From Glycomyces harbinensis (GTDB taxonomy: Bacteria > Actinomycetota > Actinomycetes > Mycobacteriales > Micromonosporaceae): DNA of 47,011 nucleotides. The stretch covers positions 42,249 through 89,259 of the forward strand of contig NZ_FNAD01000023.1 in NCBI RefSeq assembly GCF_900101745.1. The letters run 5' to 3'. Both the position numbers and the translations under genes were made by a program. The notes beneath the pieces were generated by a model that was given only the letters and a program-made list of their open reading frames with translations, was not told the origin of the DNA and did not search any database. Shown here piece after piece: positions 7,251-15,817 of this stretch (position 1 is the first letter of the stretch; each line of letters starts with the position of its first letter).

Positions 7251-8339
7251 ATGTCTGAGTTCAAGCCCGGCCTCGAAGGCGTGATCGCCTTCGAAACCGA
7301 GATCGCCGAGCCTGACAAAGAGGGTGGATCGCTCCGCTACCGCGGTGTCGATATCCAGGACCTGGTCGGCCAGAGCACCTACGGCGACGTATGGGGCCTC
7401 CTCGTCGACGGCAAGTTCGGCAACGGCCTGCCCGCCGCCGAGCCCGTGCCGGTGCCCGTCTCCTCCGGCGACACCCGCGTCGACGCCCAGGCCGCGGTCG
7501 CCATGCTCGCCCCCTACTGGGGCCTTCAGCCGCTGCTCGACATCGACGACGAGACCGCCCGGGACGATCTCGCCCGCGTCTCGGTCACCACGCTGTCGTT
7601 CATCGCCCAGTCCGCCCGCGGATCCGGCCGGCCCGCCGTCCCGCAGTCGGAGATCGACAAGGCCGGCACCATCACCGAGCGGTTCATGCGGCGCTGGCGC
7701 GGCGAGCCCGACCCCGCCCACGTCAAGGCCGTCGACACCTATCTCATGTCCGCCGCCGAGCACGGCATGAACGCCTCCACCTTCACCTCCCGCGTCGTCG
7801 CCTCCACCGGGGCCGACGCGGCCGCCGCGATCTCCTCCGGCATCGGCGCGCTCTCCGGCCCGCTCCACGGCGGCGCCCCCTCGCGCGTCCTCCACATGAT
7901 CGAAGGGGTAGAGAAGACCGGCGACGCCGACGCCTACGTCAAGAACCTCCTCGACTCCGGCGAGCGCCTCATGGGCTTCGGCCACCGCGTCTACCGCGCC
8001 GAGGACCCGCGCTCGCGCGTGCTGCGCGCCGCCGCCAAGGAACTGGGCGCCCCCCGCTACGAGGTCGCCGAGGCCCTGGAGAAGGCCGCCCTGGCCGAGC
8101 TCAAGGCCCGCAAGCCCGACCGCGTGCTCGCCACCAACGTCGAGTTCTGGTCCGCGGTGCTCCTCGACTTCGCCGAGGTCCCCGCCGACCTGTTCACCCC
8201 GATCTTCACCTGCGCCCGCGTGGCCGGCTGGAGCGCCCACATCCTCGAGCAGAAGAAGCTCGGCCGGATCGTGCGCCCCTCGGCCACCTATGTGGGCCCG
8301 GCCCCGCGCGGCATCGCCGAGGTCGAGGGCTGGAAGTAG
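7251..8339 (+). CDS. citA: Citrate synthase 2 (CitA type)
   Basis: A 362-residue citrate synthase, condensing acetyl-CoA and oxaloacetate at the entry to the TCA cycle. Motifs in order: HGMNASTFTSRVV (about 170), GALSGPLHGGAPSRV with the first catalytic His (about 206), MGFGHRVYRAEDPR with the second (about 244), and TNVEFWSAVLLDFA (about 297), where the third catalytic position is Glu instead of the textbook Asp. The short length and lack of the N-terminal extension fit the small CitA type of Actinobacteria rather than GltA. ATG has AGGAG 7-8 nt upstream. A strong terminator follows, so the gene is probably monocistronic. Assignment is firm; the meaning of the Glu is open. Confidence 0.93.
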   Translation: MSEFKPGLEGVIAFETEIAEPDKEGGSLRYRGVDIQDLVGQSTYGDVWGLLVDGKFGNGLPAAEPVPVPVSSGDTRVDAQAAVAMLAPYWGLQPLLDIDDETARDDLARVSVTTLSFIAQSARGSGRPAVPQSEIDKAGTITERFMRRWRGEPDPAHVKAVDTYLMSAAEHGMNASTFTSRVVASTGADAAAAISSGIGALSGPLHGGAPSRVLHMIEGVEKTGDADAYVKNLLDSGERLMGFGHRVYRAEDPRSRVLRAAAKELGAPRYEVAEALEKAALAELKARKPDRVLATNVEFWSAVLLDFAEVPADLFTPIFTCARVAGWSAHILEQKKLGRIVRPSATYVGPAPRGIAEVEGWK

Positions 8340-8355
8340 CCCCCCGCACGCCGTG

Positions 8356-8387
8356 AGCGGCCCGCGCCCCGCGGGGCGCGGGCCGCT
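8356..8387 (+). terminator. Terminator after citrate synthase
   Basis: A perfect 15-bp inverted repeat (agcggcccgcgcccc, 8356-8370, with 8373-8387) and a nominal 2-nt gap lie 16 bp after the citA stop. Very GC-rich, no U-tract. Confidence 0.8.
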
Positions 8388-8485
8388 TCGCGTCCGCCCG
8401 AGTCCCCATATGCGAGGGCTCGTCTCGAACCTCCGGGTTCCGGATAGGATCGGGCGTCGAACCCGAACCACCCGAACGAGACCGC

Positions 8486-10525
8486 ATGCCCGCCTCCCGG
8501 CACCCGTCACTGCGCCGCCGCGACCTCCTGGTCGGCGGCCTCGCCGGGCTGGCCGTGACCGCCGCGGTCGCCGAGAGCGCCTTCTCCCTGCGCGAGGCCT
8601 CGGGCACGGGCGACTTCCCCGCGCCGACGCGCACCGGGCCGATCCACATGCAGATCGTCGCCCACCCCGACGACTGCCTCTACTTCCTCAACCCACGCGT
8701 CGCCCGCGTCCTGCACGACGGCGCCGGCATCTGCACCGTCGTGCTCACCGCCGGCGAGGCCGACGGGCGCAACACCTGGAACGAGGCCGCCCCCGCCGAC
8801 TACGCCGGGTACACCGCCGCCCGCGACAGCGGCCTGCGTCGCGCCTACGCCCACCTGGCCCTCGGCGACCCCGAAGCGCCCTGGGACCGGTACACGGCGA
8901 ACCTCGACTCCGGGCAGGACGTCGAACTGTGCGTCCTGCGCGACAAGCCCGAGGTCCACGTCGTGTTCTGCTCGCTGTGGACGAACCTCGGGCGCCTCAC
9001 CGGCGACTTCACGCGCCTGCTGGCCCTGTGGGAGGGGCGCCTGGACGCCTCCGCGATCCTGCCGCCGGCCGGCTCGCCCCTCAACTCCTCGTCCACCGTG
9101 GAACGGGCGACGGTGCACGCGAGCCTCGTCGAACTCCTCGACCGCTACCGGCCCGCCGTCGTCAACACGCTCGACCCCGACCCCGACCCGGTGGTCGGCG
9201 AGAAGCTCGGCGCCGAGCAGAGCGGCTACTCCGACCACATCGACCACACCGCCGCCGCCCTCTTCGCCTGGGAGGCCGTCACCGCCTGGGGCGGCGCCCG
9301 CGCCGTCGAGTCCTGGCGCGGCTACTACAACCGCCGCTGGCCCGGCAACCTCGGCCCCGCCGACCTGGAGACCAAGGGCGACGCCGTCGACGTCTACTCC
9401 TGGGCCGACGGCGTCGACGGGGCCGACTGCGCCGTCCCGAGCGGCTGCGGCGACCGCCTCATCGTCGGCCCCGGCGCCGGAACCACCTACGGCCACGCCA
9501 CCCACCCGCGCTACACCGCCGGGCTCGCCACCACCGAGATCGACGGCCTCATCCGCCCGATCACCGTGCGCGGCACCCGCATCCAGTCCCTCGGCGACGA
9601 CGGCTGGGAAGACCTCGGCGGACCCGACGCCCTGCCCTGCCTGGCCCGCGCCGGAACTGGGCTGTACGCCGCGAGCGCCCGCCACACGCACGACCCCGCC
9701 GCCCACGAGCGGGACGTCCACTGCCTCGACCTGGTCTCCGGCCAGTGGCAGTCCCTGGGCAACCCCGCCGGGACGGGCCCGGACGCCCGCACCGTCGGGC
9801 AGGTCGCGGCCGCCGACGACGGGCGCACCGCCGTGGTCTGCGTCCGCGGACCCGAAGGCGGGCTGTCGGCGCGCACCCGGCCCGAAGGGGGACAGTGGAG
9901 CGAGTGGACCCCCATCGAGGGGCCCGCCGTCCACGAGTCCCCCGTCGCGCTCGCCGCCGAGGGCGCGTTCACCGTCATCGCCGCCACCCCCGTCAACGTC
10001 GCGGCCTGGGAGGGCGACGGCACCGCCTGGACCGGTCGCACGCTCGACCTGCCCGGGCCCGGCGGCCAGACCTACGTCCCCGCCAGCGCCGTCACCGCCG
10101 TCACGGCTCCGGACGGGCGCGTCGTGATCGGCTCGCGCGCCGCCGAGTCGAGCGACGTGGTGCTCCACCTCGGGCAGGGCGAGACGTGGACGGCGGCGCT
10201 CGTGCCCCTGGAGGGCGGCGTGCTGGCGCCGGCGCTCGCGATCGGCCCCGACGGCTCCCTGGCGGTGGCGTGCGACGACGGCACCGGTGCGCCCGCGGTG
10301 CTGGTCCTGGACCTCGCCGACCTCGACGCCGGCGCGGCCGGGGAGGTCGCGCTGCTGTCGCGGCCGTGGTCGCGCGGCGACATCACCCTCGTCAAGCGCC
10401 CGGCCGCCGCGTTCGGGTCCGACGGGGCGCTGCGGCTGTGGGCGGTCGCCGCCGACGGTGAAGTGTGGACGGCCGGGGCCGAGCCCGGCGGGCAGGCCCC
10501 GACGGGCTGGGAACCCGCGGCCTGA
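8486..10525 (+). CDS. Exported PIG-L family deacetylase with C-terminal beta domain
   Basis: A 679-residue protein. The N-terminus reads RRRDLLVGGLAGLAVTAA, a twin-arginine signal, so it is probably exported folded. The PIG-L/LmbE zinc-dependent deacetylase domain follows: AHPDD at about residue 58 (metal-binding H and D) and SGYSDHIDHTAAA at about 250 (second metal-binding site). Residues from about 360 to the end form a large domain rich in Asp/Gly with repeated segments such as DDGRTAVVCVRG and PDGRVVIGSR, suggesting a beta-propeller-like or carbohydrate-binding module. The substrate is likely an N-acetylated sugar or glycan outside the cell; this is inference. A TAGGAT box at about 8443 may be its -10. 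It lies alone between two transcripts. Confidence 0.82.
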   Translation: MPASRHPSLRRRDLLVGGLAGLAVTAAVAESAFSLREASGTGDFPAPTRTGPIHMQIVAHPDDCLYFLNPRVARVLHDGAGICTVVLTAGEADGRNTWNEAAPADYAGYTAARDSGLRRAYAHLALGDPEAPWDRYTANLDSGQDVELCVLRDKPEVHVVFCSLWTNLGRLTGDFTRLLALWEGRLDASAILPPAGSPLNSSSTVERATVHASLVELLDRYRPAVVNTLDPDPDPVVGEKLGAEQSGYSDHIDHTAAALFAWEAVTAWGGARAVESWRGYYNRRWPGNLGPADLETKGDAVDVYSWADGVDGADCAVPSGCGDRLIVGPGAGTTYGHATHPRYTAGLATTEIDGLIRPITVRGTRIQSLGDDGWEDLGGPDALPCLARAGTGLYAASARHTHDPAAHERDVHCLDLVSGQWQSLGNPAGTGPDARTVGQVAAADDGRTAVVCVRGPEGGLSARTRPEGGQWSEWTPIEGPAVHESPVALAAEGAFTVIAATPVNVAAWEGDGTAWTGRTLDLPGPGGQTYVPASAVTAVTAPDGRVVIGSRAAESSDVVLHLGQGETWTAALVPLEGGVLAPALAIGPDGSLAVACDDGTGAPAVLVLDLADLDAGAAGEVALLSRPWSRGDITLVKRPAAAFGSDGALRLWAVAADGEVWTAGAEPGGQAPTGWEPAA

Positions 10526-10623
10526 GGCCCGTCCCACCCGTCGGCCGGTGCGGGCCCGCCCGGTCACGTTCGGAAACGCCGGGTTTACAGTGGCCCCGAG
10601 GACCGACGAGAACGGAGCCGAAC

Positions 10624-11739
10624 GTGACCGACCCGATCACCATCCCCGCTGAGCTGCTGCCCGCTGACGGGCGCTTCGGATCAGGCCCCTCCAAGGTGCC
10701 GTCCGAGGCGATCGGCGCACTCGCCGGTCTGGGCCGGTCCGTCATGGGCACCTCCCACCGCCAGAAGGCGGTCAAATCGCAGGTCGGCCGGCTCCGCGCC
10801 GGCCTGGCCGAGTTCTTCGCGCTGCCCGAGGGCTACGAAGTGGTGCTCGGCGTCGGCGGCGCGACCGCGTTCTGGGAGGTCGCGGTGTTCGGCCTCGTCG
10901 AGGACCGGGCGCAGGCCGCTTCGTTCGGCGAGTTCGGCTCGAAGTTCGCCAAGGCCATCAAGATCGCCCCGCACCTGGGGGAGCCGACCGTGGTGACCGC
11001 CGAGCCCGGCACGGCCGCGTACCTGTCCTTCGAGGACGGCGTCGACGTCTACGCCACCCCGCACAACGAGACCTCGACCGGTGTGGCCGTGGAGGTCAAG
11101 CGCGTCGCGGCCGAGAACGCGCTCATGCTGCACGACGCGACGTCGGCCGCCGCGGGCCTGCCCGTGGACCTGCGCGAGAGCGACTGCTACTACTTCGCGC
11201 CGCAGAAGGGCCTGGCCTCGGACGGCGGCCTGTGGATCGCGGTCATGAGCCCCGCCGCGATCGAGCGGGCGGAGCGGATCGCCGCTTCGGGCCGCTACAT
11301 CCCGGCGTTCCTGGACCTGAAGACCGCGATCGACAACTCGCGCAAGGACCAGACGTACAACACGCCCGCGGTGGCGACCGTGGTGCTCGCGGCCGAGCAG
11401 GTGGACGCGCTCAACGCCGCGGGCGGCCTGGACGCGGCGGCCAAGCGCTGCGCCGAGTCGGCCGGGGCCCTGTACTCGTGGGCGGAGTCGCGCGCGTTCG
11501 CGAACCCGTTCGTGTCCGACCCGGACCTGCGCTCGAACGTGGTCGCCACGATCGACTTCGAGGGCGTGGACGCCGCCGAGATCGCGAAGATGCTGCGCGC
11601 CAACGGTGTGGTCGACACCGAGCCGTACCGCAAGCTCGGCCGCAACCAGCTGCGCGTCGCGACCTACCCGGCGGTGGACCCCTCGGACACGGCCAAGCTG
11701 ACCGAGGCGATCGACTTCGTGGTGGAGAAGCTCTCCTGA
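10624..11739 (+). CDS. serC: Phosphoserine transaminase
   Basis: A 371-residue PLP enzyme of the actinobacterial SerC type, making phosphoserine from 3-phosphohydroxypyruvate with glutamate (serine biosynthesis; some forms also serve pyridoxine synthesis). Motifs: FGSGPSKVP at the N-terminus, MGTSHRQK, the LGVGGATAFW phosphate-binding loop, HNETSTG, LHDATSAAAGLPVD (Asp to the pyridine N), and YYFAPQKGLASDGG with the PLP lysine near residue 194. GTG 10624 was chosen because GGAG lies 6 nt upstream and the protein then starts at the usual family position; longer in-frame starts run back into the previous gene. A U-tailed terminator follows about 120 bp downstream. Confidence 0.94.
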   Translation: MTDPITIPAELLPADGRFGSGPSKVPSEAIGALAGLGRSVMGTSHRQKAVKSQVGRLRAGLAEFFALPEGYEVVLGVGGATAFWEVAVFGLVEDRAQAASFGEFGSKFAKAIKIAPHLGEPTVVTAEPGTAAYLSFEDGVDVYATPHNETSTGVAVEVKRVAAENALMLHDATSAAAGLPVDLRESDCYYFAPQKGLASDGGLWIAVMSPAAIERAERIAASGRYIPAFLDLKTAIDNSRKDQTYNTPAVATVVLAAEQVDALNAAGGLDAAAKRCAESAGALYSWAESRAFANPFVSDPDLRSNVVATIDFEGVDAAEIAKMLRANGVVDTEPYRKLGRNQLRVATYPAVDPSDTAKLTEAIDFVVEKLS

Positions 11740-11862
11740 CCACCTCCTTCCGACCGGTGACCTCGGCCGTCCTGCGACGGCACGGCGGCCGGCCGGGCGA
11801 CGCGGCACCCGCATGCCGCGCCGCCTGACCGAGACCAACGTAGCGCCGGCCACCGACACTTC

Positions 11863-11892
11863 GGGCCCCGACCGTTCGGTCGGGGCCCTTTT
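11863..11892 (+). terminator. Terminator after serC
   Basis: A perfect 11-bp stem (gggccccgacc, 11863-11873, with 11878-11888) with loop gttc and a following tttt. It is one of the few hairpins in this window with a U-tract on the plus strand, and lies 40 bp beyond the end of the convergent sulfotransferase gene, so it may serve both. Confidence 0.85.
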
Positions 11893-11933
11893 GCGCGCCG
11901 GCGCGTCCCCGGTCCGGGGTTTTCGAACGGCCG

Positions 11934-13127
11934 CTAGAACCCGAGGCGGCCGTAGTCGCCGAAGGCCGCTTCGACGTCGTCGAGTTCGATCCCGTAGCGC
12001 GACAGGTGGTATTCGTGGCTGCGGCGCGTGTCCGGCCGGGCCAGGACGTGCTCGAGGCTCGCCTTCTCGTCCGCGGTCCATTCCAGACCGAGCTTTTCGA
12101 ACAGTTCCGGCAGGCAGGCGTGCGGTTCCGCCGTCAGCGAGCGGTAGGGCACGTCGATGAACCGCTCGCTCGGCGCGGTCGCGCGCACGCCGCGGGCGGC
12201 GGCGACGCCCTTCCCGAAGATGTCGAGCCACTCCGGGCCGATGGCCGCGGCGTCGTAGCGGCGGTGGTGCAGGGCCCGCCCGGTCTCGACGAGCGAGCAC
12301 CACGAGCCCATGACCGTGGCCGGGTCGCGGTGCGTCCACACGATCGTCGCGTCCGCGAAGACCTCGAGGAGCACGTCGAGGTTGAACAGGTGGAAGGGCG
12401 ACTTGAGGACCCATCGCCGCCGCGGCTGGTTCCACTGGAGCACCTGGAGGACGCGCTTGAGGTGGCGGTAGTCCCCGGTGTAGTCGCGCTCGTCGGCCCA
12501 GCGCCGGTAGGCGGGCATCGCCGCGCGGGTGATGAACTGGTAGCCGTGGGGCAGCGCGAACACGCACTCCTCGGGCTGGAGCGCGTTCATCGGGTGGATG
12601 AGGTCCCAGACCGGCGAGGCCCTGCTGGCGAGGCCGGCCATCTGCTGGGCGTCCTTGACGAGCTTGTCGCGCAGCTTCGGTTCGATGTCGCCGCGGTGGG
12701 TGTTCATGAGCTCCCACATGAGCGGGGCCCGGTTGCCCTCGGGCTGGATGAGGATCTTGTGGGTGAGGGTGGTGGCCGTGCGCGGCAGGCCGACGACCAC
12801 GACGGGGCGCGCGATCGGCTCGGCGGTGATCTCGGGGTGCTCGGCGATGAGCCGCTCGACCCGCAGGTGGTTGGTCATGCGGCGGGTGAGGTCGTCGATG
12901 AAGCCCTGCCAGCCGACCATCGAGAGCGTCTCCTGCTTGGCGATCTCCTTGAACAGGAAGCGGTAGGAGTCGACGAAGTCGCGCGCCAGGGCGGCGTCGG
13001 CGTCGGCCCGCTGCTCGGCCTGCTGGACCATGCGGTCGAACACGCGGTCGGCGCGGGCCCGCTGGGCGGTCACCCTGGGGGCGCTGAGGGCGTTGACGGG
13101 GGTGAGCCAGCGGGCGGTGCGGCGCAT
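11934..13127 (-). CDS. Sulfotransferase family protein
   Basis: A 397-residue cytosolic PAPS-dependent sulfotransferase-fold protein of the mycobacterial/actinobacterial type (Sulfotransferase_3-like). The 5'-phosphosulfate loop is VVVVGLPRTATTLTH (about residue 110), and the 3'-phosphate-binding segment is TIVWTHRDPATVMGSW (about 265). RWVLKSPFHLFNLD lies between and is a conserved family stretch. The N-terminal ~90 residues are a helical extension found in this subfamily. The acceptor (lipid, glycan or small molecule) cannot be predicted. ATG has AGGAGG 5 nt upstream. It is divergent from the kinase-like gene 81 bp away, which may share its control region. Confidence 0.86.
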   Translation of the reverse strand: MRRTARWLTPVNALSAPRVTAQRARADRVFDRMVQQAEQRADADAALARDFVDSYRFLFKEIAKQETLSMVGWQGFIDDLTRRMTNHLRVERLIAEHPEITAEPIARPVVVVGLPRTATTLTHKILIQPEGNRAPLMWELMNTHRGDIEPKLRDKLVKDAQQMAGLASRASPVWDLIHPMNALQPEECVFALPHGYQFITRAAMPAYRRWADERDYTGDYRHLKRVLQVLQWNQPRRRWVLKSPFHLFNLDVLLEVFADATIVWTHRDPATVMGSWCSLVETGRALHHRRYDAAAIGPEWLDIFGKGVAAARGVRATAPSERFIDVPYRSLTAEPHACLPELFEKLGLEWTADEKASLEHVLARPDTRRSHEYHLSRYGIELDDVEAAFGDYGRLGF

Positions 13128-13196
13128 GCGGCCTCCTCAATGCGGCGGAGCGAACACGAAGAGTTTTGCACGGCCGACGGTCCGGGCGATCTCCGC

Positions 13197-13211
13197 TACA
13201 TTGGAGCGGTG
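13197..13211 (+). promoter_or_regulatory. Leaderless -10 box for the fructosamine kinase gene
   Basis: TACATT (13197-13202) is followed by exactly 6 nt and then the GTG start (13209-13211). This spacing places the transcription start at or next to the start codon, the classic leaderless layout of Actinobacteria. It supports the GTG start over the upstream in-frame ATG at 13140. Confidence 0.5.
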
Positions 13212-14120
13212 AACGAAGCCCCCGCCGATGAGCGGCTGCGGCTGCTGCCCGAGCTCATCGAGCACCAGCGCGTGCGAACGACGCCGGTGAAGGCGAACGA
13301 CTTCGCGATGCCGCTGGCGGGCGCGAGCGCCGGATCGGCCGCGGCGCAGCGCCTGACGTTCGACGACGGCACCAGCATGTTCGCGAAGATCGCCGAAGGC
13401 CCCCGTCCCGGCTACCTCGCCGCCGAGGCGAACGGGCTGCGGTGGCTGGGCGAGGCCTGCGAGGCGGTGGTCGAGGTCCGCTACGCCGACGACCGGCTCC
13501 TGGTCGAGCCGTGGATCGAACCGGCCGAGCCGACGGAGGGGCACGCCCGGGAGCTGGGCCGCCAGATCGCGCTCATGCACTCGGCGGGGGCCGACCGCTT
13601 CGGCGCGCCCTGGCGCGGCTACATCGGCGAGACGTTCATGGACAACGACCCGGCCGGCACCACCTGGGCGGAGTGGTACGCGGCCAGGCGGATCGCGCCC
13701 TACCTGGGGCCTTCGCGCGACAACGGGGCCCTGGACGCGGCCGACGTGGCCGCGATCGAGGCCCTGGCCTCGCGGCTGCCCCGGCTCGCCGGACCCGAGG
13801 AGGCGCCCGCGCGGACGCACGGCGACCTGTGGTGGGGGAACGTGCTCTGGGGCGCCGACCGGGCCTGGCTGATCGACCCGGCCGCGCACGGCGGGCACCG
13901 CGAGACCGACCTGGCGAACCTGCGGCTGTGGGGCGCCGTGCCCCGTCTGGAGGCGATCTTCGACGGATACGCCGAGGTCAGCCCGCCCGCGGAGGGCTGG
14001 GAGGAGCGCACGGGGCTCCACCACCTGTTCCCGCTGCTGGTGCACACGACGCTCTTCGGCCGCGCCTATCGTGACCAGTTGATGGGAATCGTGTCTCACT
14101 TTACGGACTTGTCATATTGA
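13209..14120 (+). CDS. Fructosamine kinase family protein
   Basis: A 303-residue APH-fold kinase of the fructosamine/ketosamine-3-kinase family, which phosphorylates glycated amines so that they break down (protein deglycation). Seen motifs: AGASAGSAAAQRL (nucleotide loop region), FAKIAEG (ATP-binding Lys), EANGLRWLGEA, THGDLWWGNVLWG (catalytic loop HGDLWxxN, about 205-217) and WLIDPAAHGGHRETDLAN (metal-binding Asp). GTG 13209 is chosen from the leaderless promoter. Its stop TGA overlaps the old-frame start region of moaA, but moaA probably starts at 14138. The exact substrate is unproven; the bacterial members act on small ketosamines. Confidence 0.85.
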   Translation: MNEAPADERLRLLPELIEHQRVRTTPVKANDFAMPLAGASAGSAAAQRLTFDDGTSMFAKIAEGPRPGYLAAEANGLRWLGEACEAVVEVRYADDRLLVEPWIEPAEPTEGHARELGRQIALMHSAGADRFGAPWRGYIGETFMDNDPAGTTWAEWYAARRIAPYLGPSRDNGALDAADVAAIEALASRLPRLAGPEEAPARTHGDLWWGNVLWGADRAWLIDPAAHGGHRETDLANLRLWGAVPRLEAIFDGYAEVSPPAEGWEERTGLHHLFPLLVHTTLFGRAYRDQLMGIVSHFTDLSY

Positions 14121-14125
14121 CGAAC

Positions 14126-14140
14126 TACGCTCGAACCATG
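14126..14140 (+). promoter_or_regulatory. Leaderless -10 box for moaA
   Basis: TACGCT (14126-14131), 6 nt, then ATG (14138-14140). The identical arrangement occurs before the aminotransferase gene on the other strand at 40057-40043. It argues that moaA starts at 14138 rather than at the in-frame TTG at 14117. Confidence 0.5.
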
Positions 14141-15178
14141 TTGGCACCGACCTCCCCGACCGCAGGCGAGGCCGCCGCGGAAGCGACGGCCGGGCTGCGC
14201 GACCGCCACGGCCGCACCGCGACCGATCTGCGCGTCTCGCTCACCGACCGCTGCAATCTGCGCTGCACCTACTGCATGCCCGAAGCCGGGCTGCCGTGGC
14301 TGCCCAAACCCACGCTGCTCACCGACGATGAAGTCGTCAGGCTGGTCGGGATCGCCGTGCGCGATCTCGGCGTCAAGGAGGTGCGCTTCACCGGCGGCGA
14401 GCCGCTGCTGCGCCCGGGCCTGGTCGGCATCGTCGAGGCCGCGGCCGCCCTGGAGCCGCGCCCCGAGATCTCCTTGACCACCAATGCGATCGGCCTCGAG
14501 CGCCTGGCGGGACCGCTCGTGGCCGCCGGGCTCGACCGCGTCAACGTCTCGCTCGACACGCTGCGTCCGGGCACCTTCAAGGACCTGGCCAAACGCGACC
14601 GGCTCGACGCCACCCTGCGCGGCGTCGAGGGCGCGGCCGAGGCCGGGCTCGCCCCCGTCAAGATCAACACCGTGCTCATGCGCGGGGTCAACGACGGCGA
14701 GGCGCCCGACCTGCTGCGCTTCGCCGTCGAGCACGGCTACCAGCTGCGGTTCATCGAGCAGATGCCGCTCGACGCCGCCGGGGTGTGGCGGCGCGACGAG
14801 ATGGTCACCGCCGCCGAGATCCTCGAGGCGCTGCGCGCCGAGTTCGACCTGACGCCCGACCCGGCGCACCGCGGTTCGGCCCCGGCCGAGACGTGGCTGG
14901 TCGACGGCGGCCCCGCGAAGGTGGGCGTGATCGGCTCGGTCACGCGGCCGTTCTGCGGCGAGTGCGACCGGACCCGGCTGACCGCCGACGGGCAGGTCCG
15001 CAACTGCCTGTTCGCGCGCGGCGAGACGGACCTGCGCGACCTCGCGCGGTCGGGCGCGTCGGACGCCGAGATCGCCGAGCGGTGGCGCGAGGCGATGCGC
15101 GGCAAGCTCCCCGGGCACGGCATCGACGACCCGTCGTTCCTGCAACCCGCCCGCCCGATGTCGGCGATCGGAGGCTGA
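14138..15178 (+). CDS. moaA: GTP 3',8-cyclase MoaA
   Basis: A 346-residue radical SAM enzyme that, with MoaC, converts GTP to cyclic pyranopterin monophosphate, the first step of molybdenum-cofactor synthesis. The N-terminal 4Fe-4S motif CNLRCTYC (C-x3-C-x2-C) lies near residue 45 in the context SLTDRCNLRCTYCMPE; FTGGEPLLRPGL follows. The C-terminal cluster motif is FCGECDRTRLTADGQVRNC, and the essential GG tail is present (SAIGG). All key residues are in place. MoaD follows after 2 bp, so the two form an operon. No moaC, moaE or mogA gene is seen here, so the rest of the pathway lies elsewhere. Confidence 0.95.
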   Translation: MLAPTSPTAGEAAAEATAGLRDRHGRTATDLRVSLTDRCNLRCTYCMPEAGLPWLPKPTLLTDDEVVRLVGIAVRDLGVKEVRFTGGEPLLRPGLVGIVEAAAALEPRPEISLTTNAIGLERLAGPLVAAGLDRVNVSLDTLRPGTFKDLAKRDRLDATLRGVEGAAEAGLAPVKINTVLMRGVNDGEAPDLLRFAVEHGYQLRFIEQMPLDAAGVWRRDEMVTAAEILEALRAEFDLTPDPAHRGSAPAETWLVDGGPAKVGVIGSVTRPFCGECDRTRLTADGQVRNCLFARGETDLRDLARSGASDAEIAERWREAMRGKLPGHGIDDPSFLQPARPMSAIGG

Positions 15179-15180
15179 CG

Positions 15181-15420
15181 GTGGTGACGGTGCGGTACTT
15201 CGCGGGCGCGAAGGCGGCGGCGGGGCGCGGCGAGGAGCAGGTGAGCGCCGCGGACGTGGCCGAGCTCCGGGCGGTCCTGGCGCGGCGGCACGGCCCGGCG
15301 CTGGACAAGGTGCTGTCGGTCGCGACCCTCCTGGTGGACGGTCTGGCCGCGAAGGACCCCGAGACCGCGATCCCGGCGGGGTCAACGGTCGAAGTGCTCC
15401 CGCCGTTCGCGGGAGGCTGA
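15181..15420 (+). CDS. moaD: MoaD/ThiS family sulfur carrier protein
   Basis: A 79-residue ubiquitin-fold protein ending in FAGG: the C-terminal Gly-Gly is adenylated and thiocarboxylated to give sulfur to molybdopterin synthase. The N-terminal strand VTVRYFAGAKAAAG is typical of MoaD. Start GTG 15181, two bases after the moaA stop; GTG 15184 is an alternative one residue shorter. Co-transcription with moaA supports the MoaD rather than the ThiS role. Confidence 0.9.
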   Translation: MVTVRYFAGAKAAAGRGEEQVSAADVAELRAVLARRHGPALDKVLSVATLLVDGLAAKDPETAIPAGSTVEVLPPFAGG

Positions 15421-15814
15421 ACCGGGCCGGACGCCGCAACGTCTCCGTCGTTCGCGGGGATCGCGGCGGGCACGCCGGTGCGTCGGCCGTTCGGGGGCGG
15501 CGAAGCCGGCCGGGAACCGCGGCGCGGTCGCGGCACTCGGCAGACCGGATCGGGCCTGGTTGATGGAATGCGTTGCACGCGAAGGGGATCGCGGGAGCTG
15601 CCGCAAACATGAAAGCGGATTTTCCGGATATGTCCCTCGATCGGACCCCCTTTCCATGACCGTACGTCGCGGGTGCGACACGGTGCGGAGATGCGTGCGA
15701 AGGTGCGCGGGGTTCGGTTCGGGGGCGATGTGAGGGCGGGTCGGATCCGGCCCGGGGGGTGCACATGCGGGAGCCGCTGGCTCGTGCGCGTCGCCTGTCT
15801 GCGAGGATGCAGGG
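15421..15814. other. Non-coding gap holding a dispersed repeat copy
   Basis: This 394-bp gap between moaD and the UvrD-like gene has no convincing coding frame. It contains copy D of the intergenic repeat family (15642-15685) preceded by the stretch gcggattttccggatatgtc, which resembles the flank of copy E. A leaderless -10 for the next gene sits at its right end. Confidence 0.6.
15642..15685 (-). repeat. Dispersed intergenic repeat, copy D
   Basis: Read on the minus strand, box 1 is TGTCGCACCCGCG and box 2 is GGGGGTCC, and the copy aligns without gaps to copy C over 40 bp (about 27 identities by eye). The downstream flank (atatccgga...atccgct) is shared with copy E, so the unit may be about 70 bp. 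Confidence 0.5.
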
Positions 15815-15817
15815 GTG
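15803..15817 (+). promoter_or_regulatory. Leaderless -10 box for the UvrD-like gene
   Basis: GAGGAT (15803-15808), 6 nt, then GTG (15815-15817). GAGG could alternatively serve as a ribosome site with 8-nt spacing. Either way it favours GTG 15815. Confidence 0.4.

Noticed and set aside
7022..7318. A minus-strand frame with a CPGCGG zinc-ribbon-like stretch upstream of citA
   Set aside because: No ribosome site, overlaps the citA start, AT-rich region with poor codon bias. The Cys pair is probably chance.
13140..13208. Upstream ATG start (13140) for the fructosamine kinase family protein
   Set aside because: It would add 23 residues not typical of the family and lacks a ribosome site, while a well-spaced TACATT favours GTG 13209.
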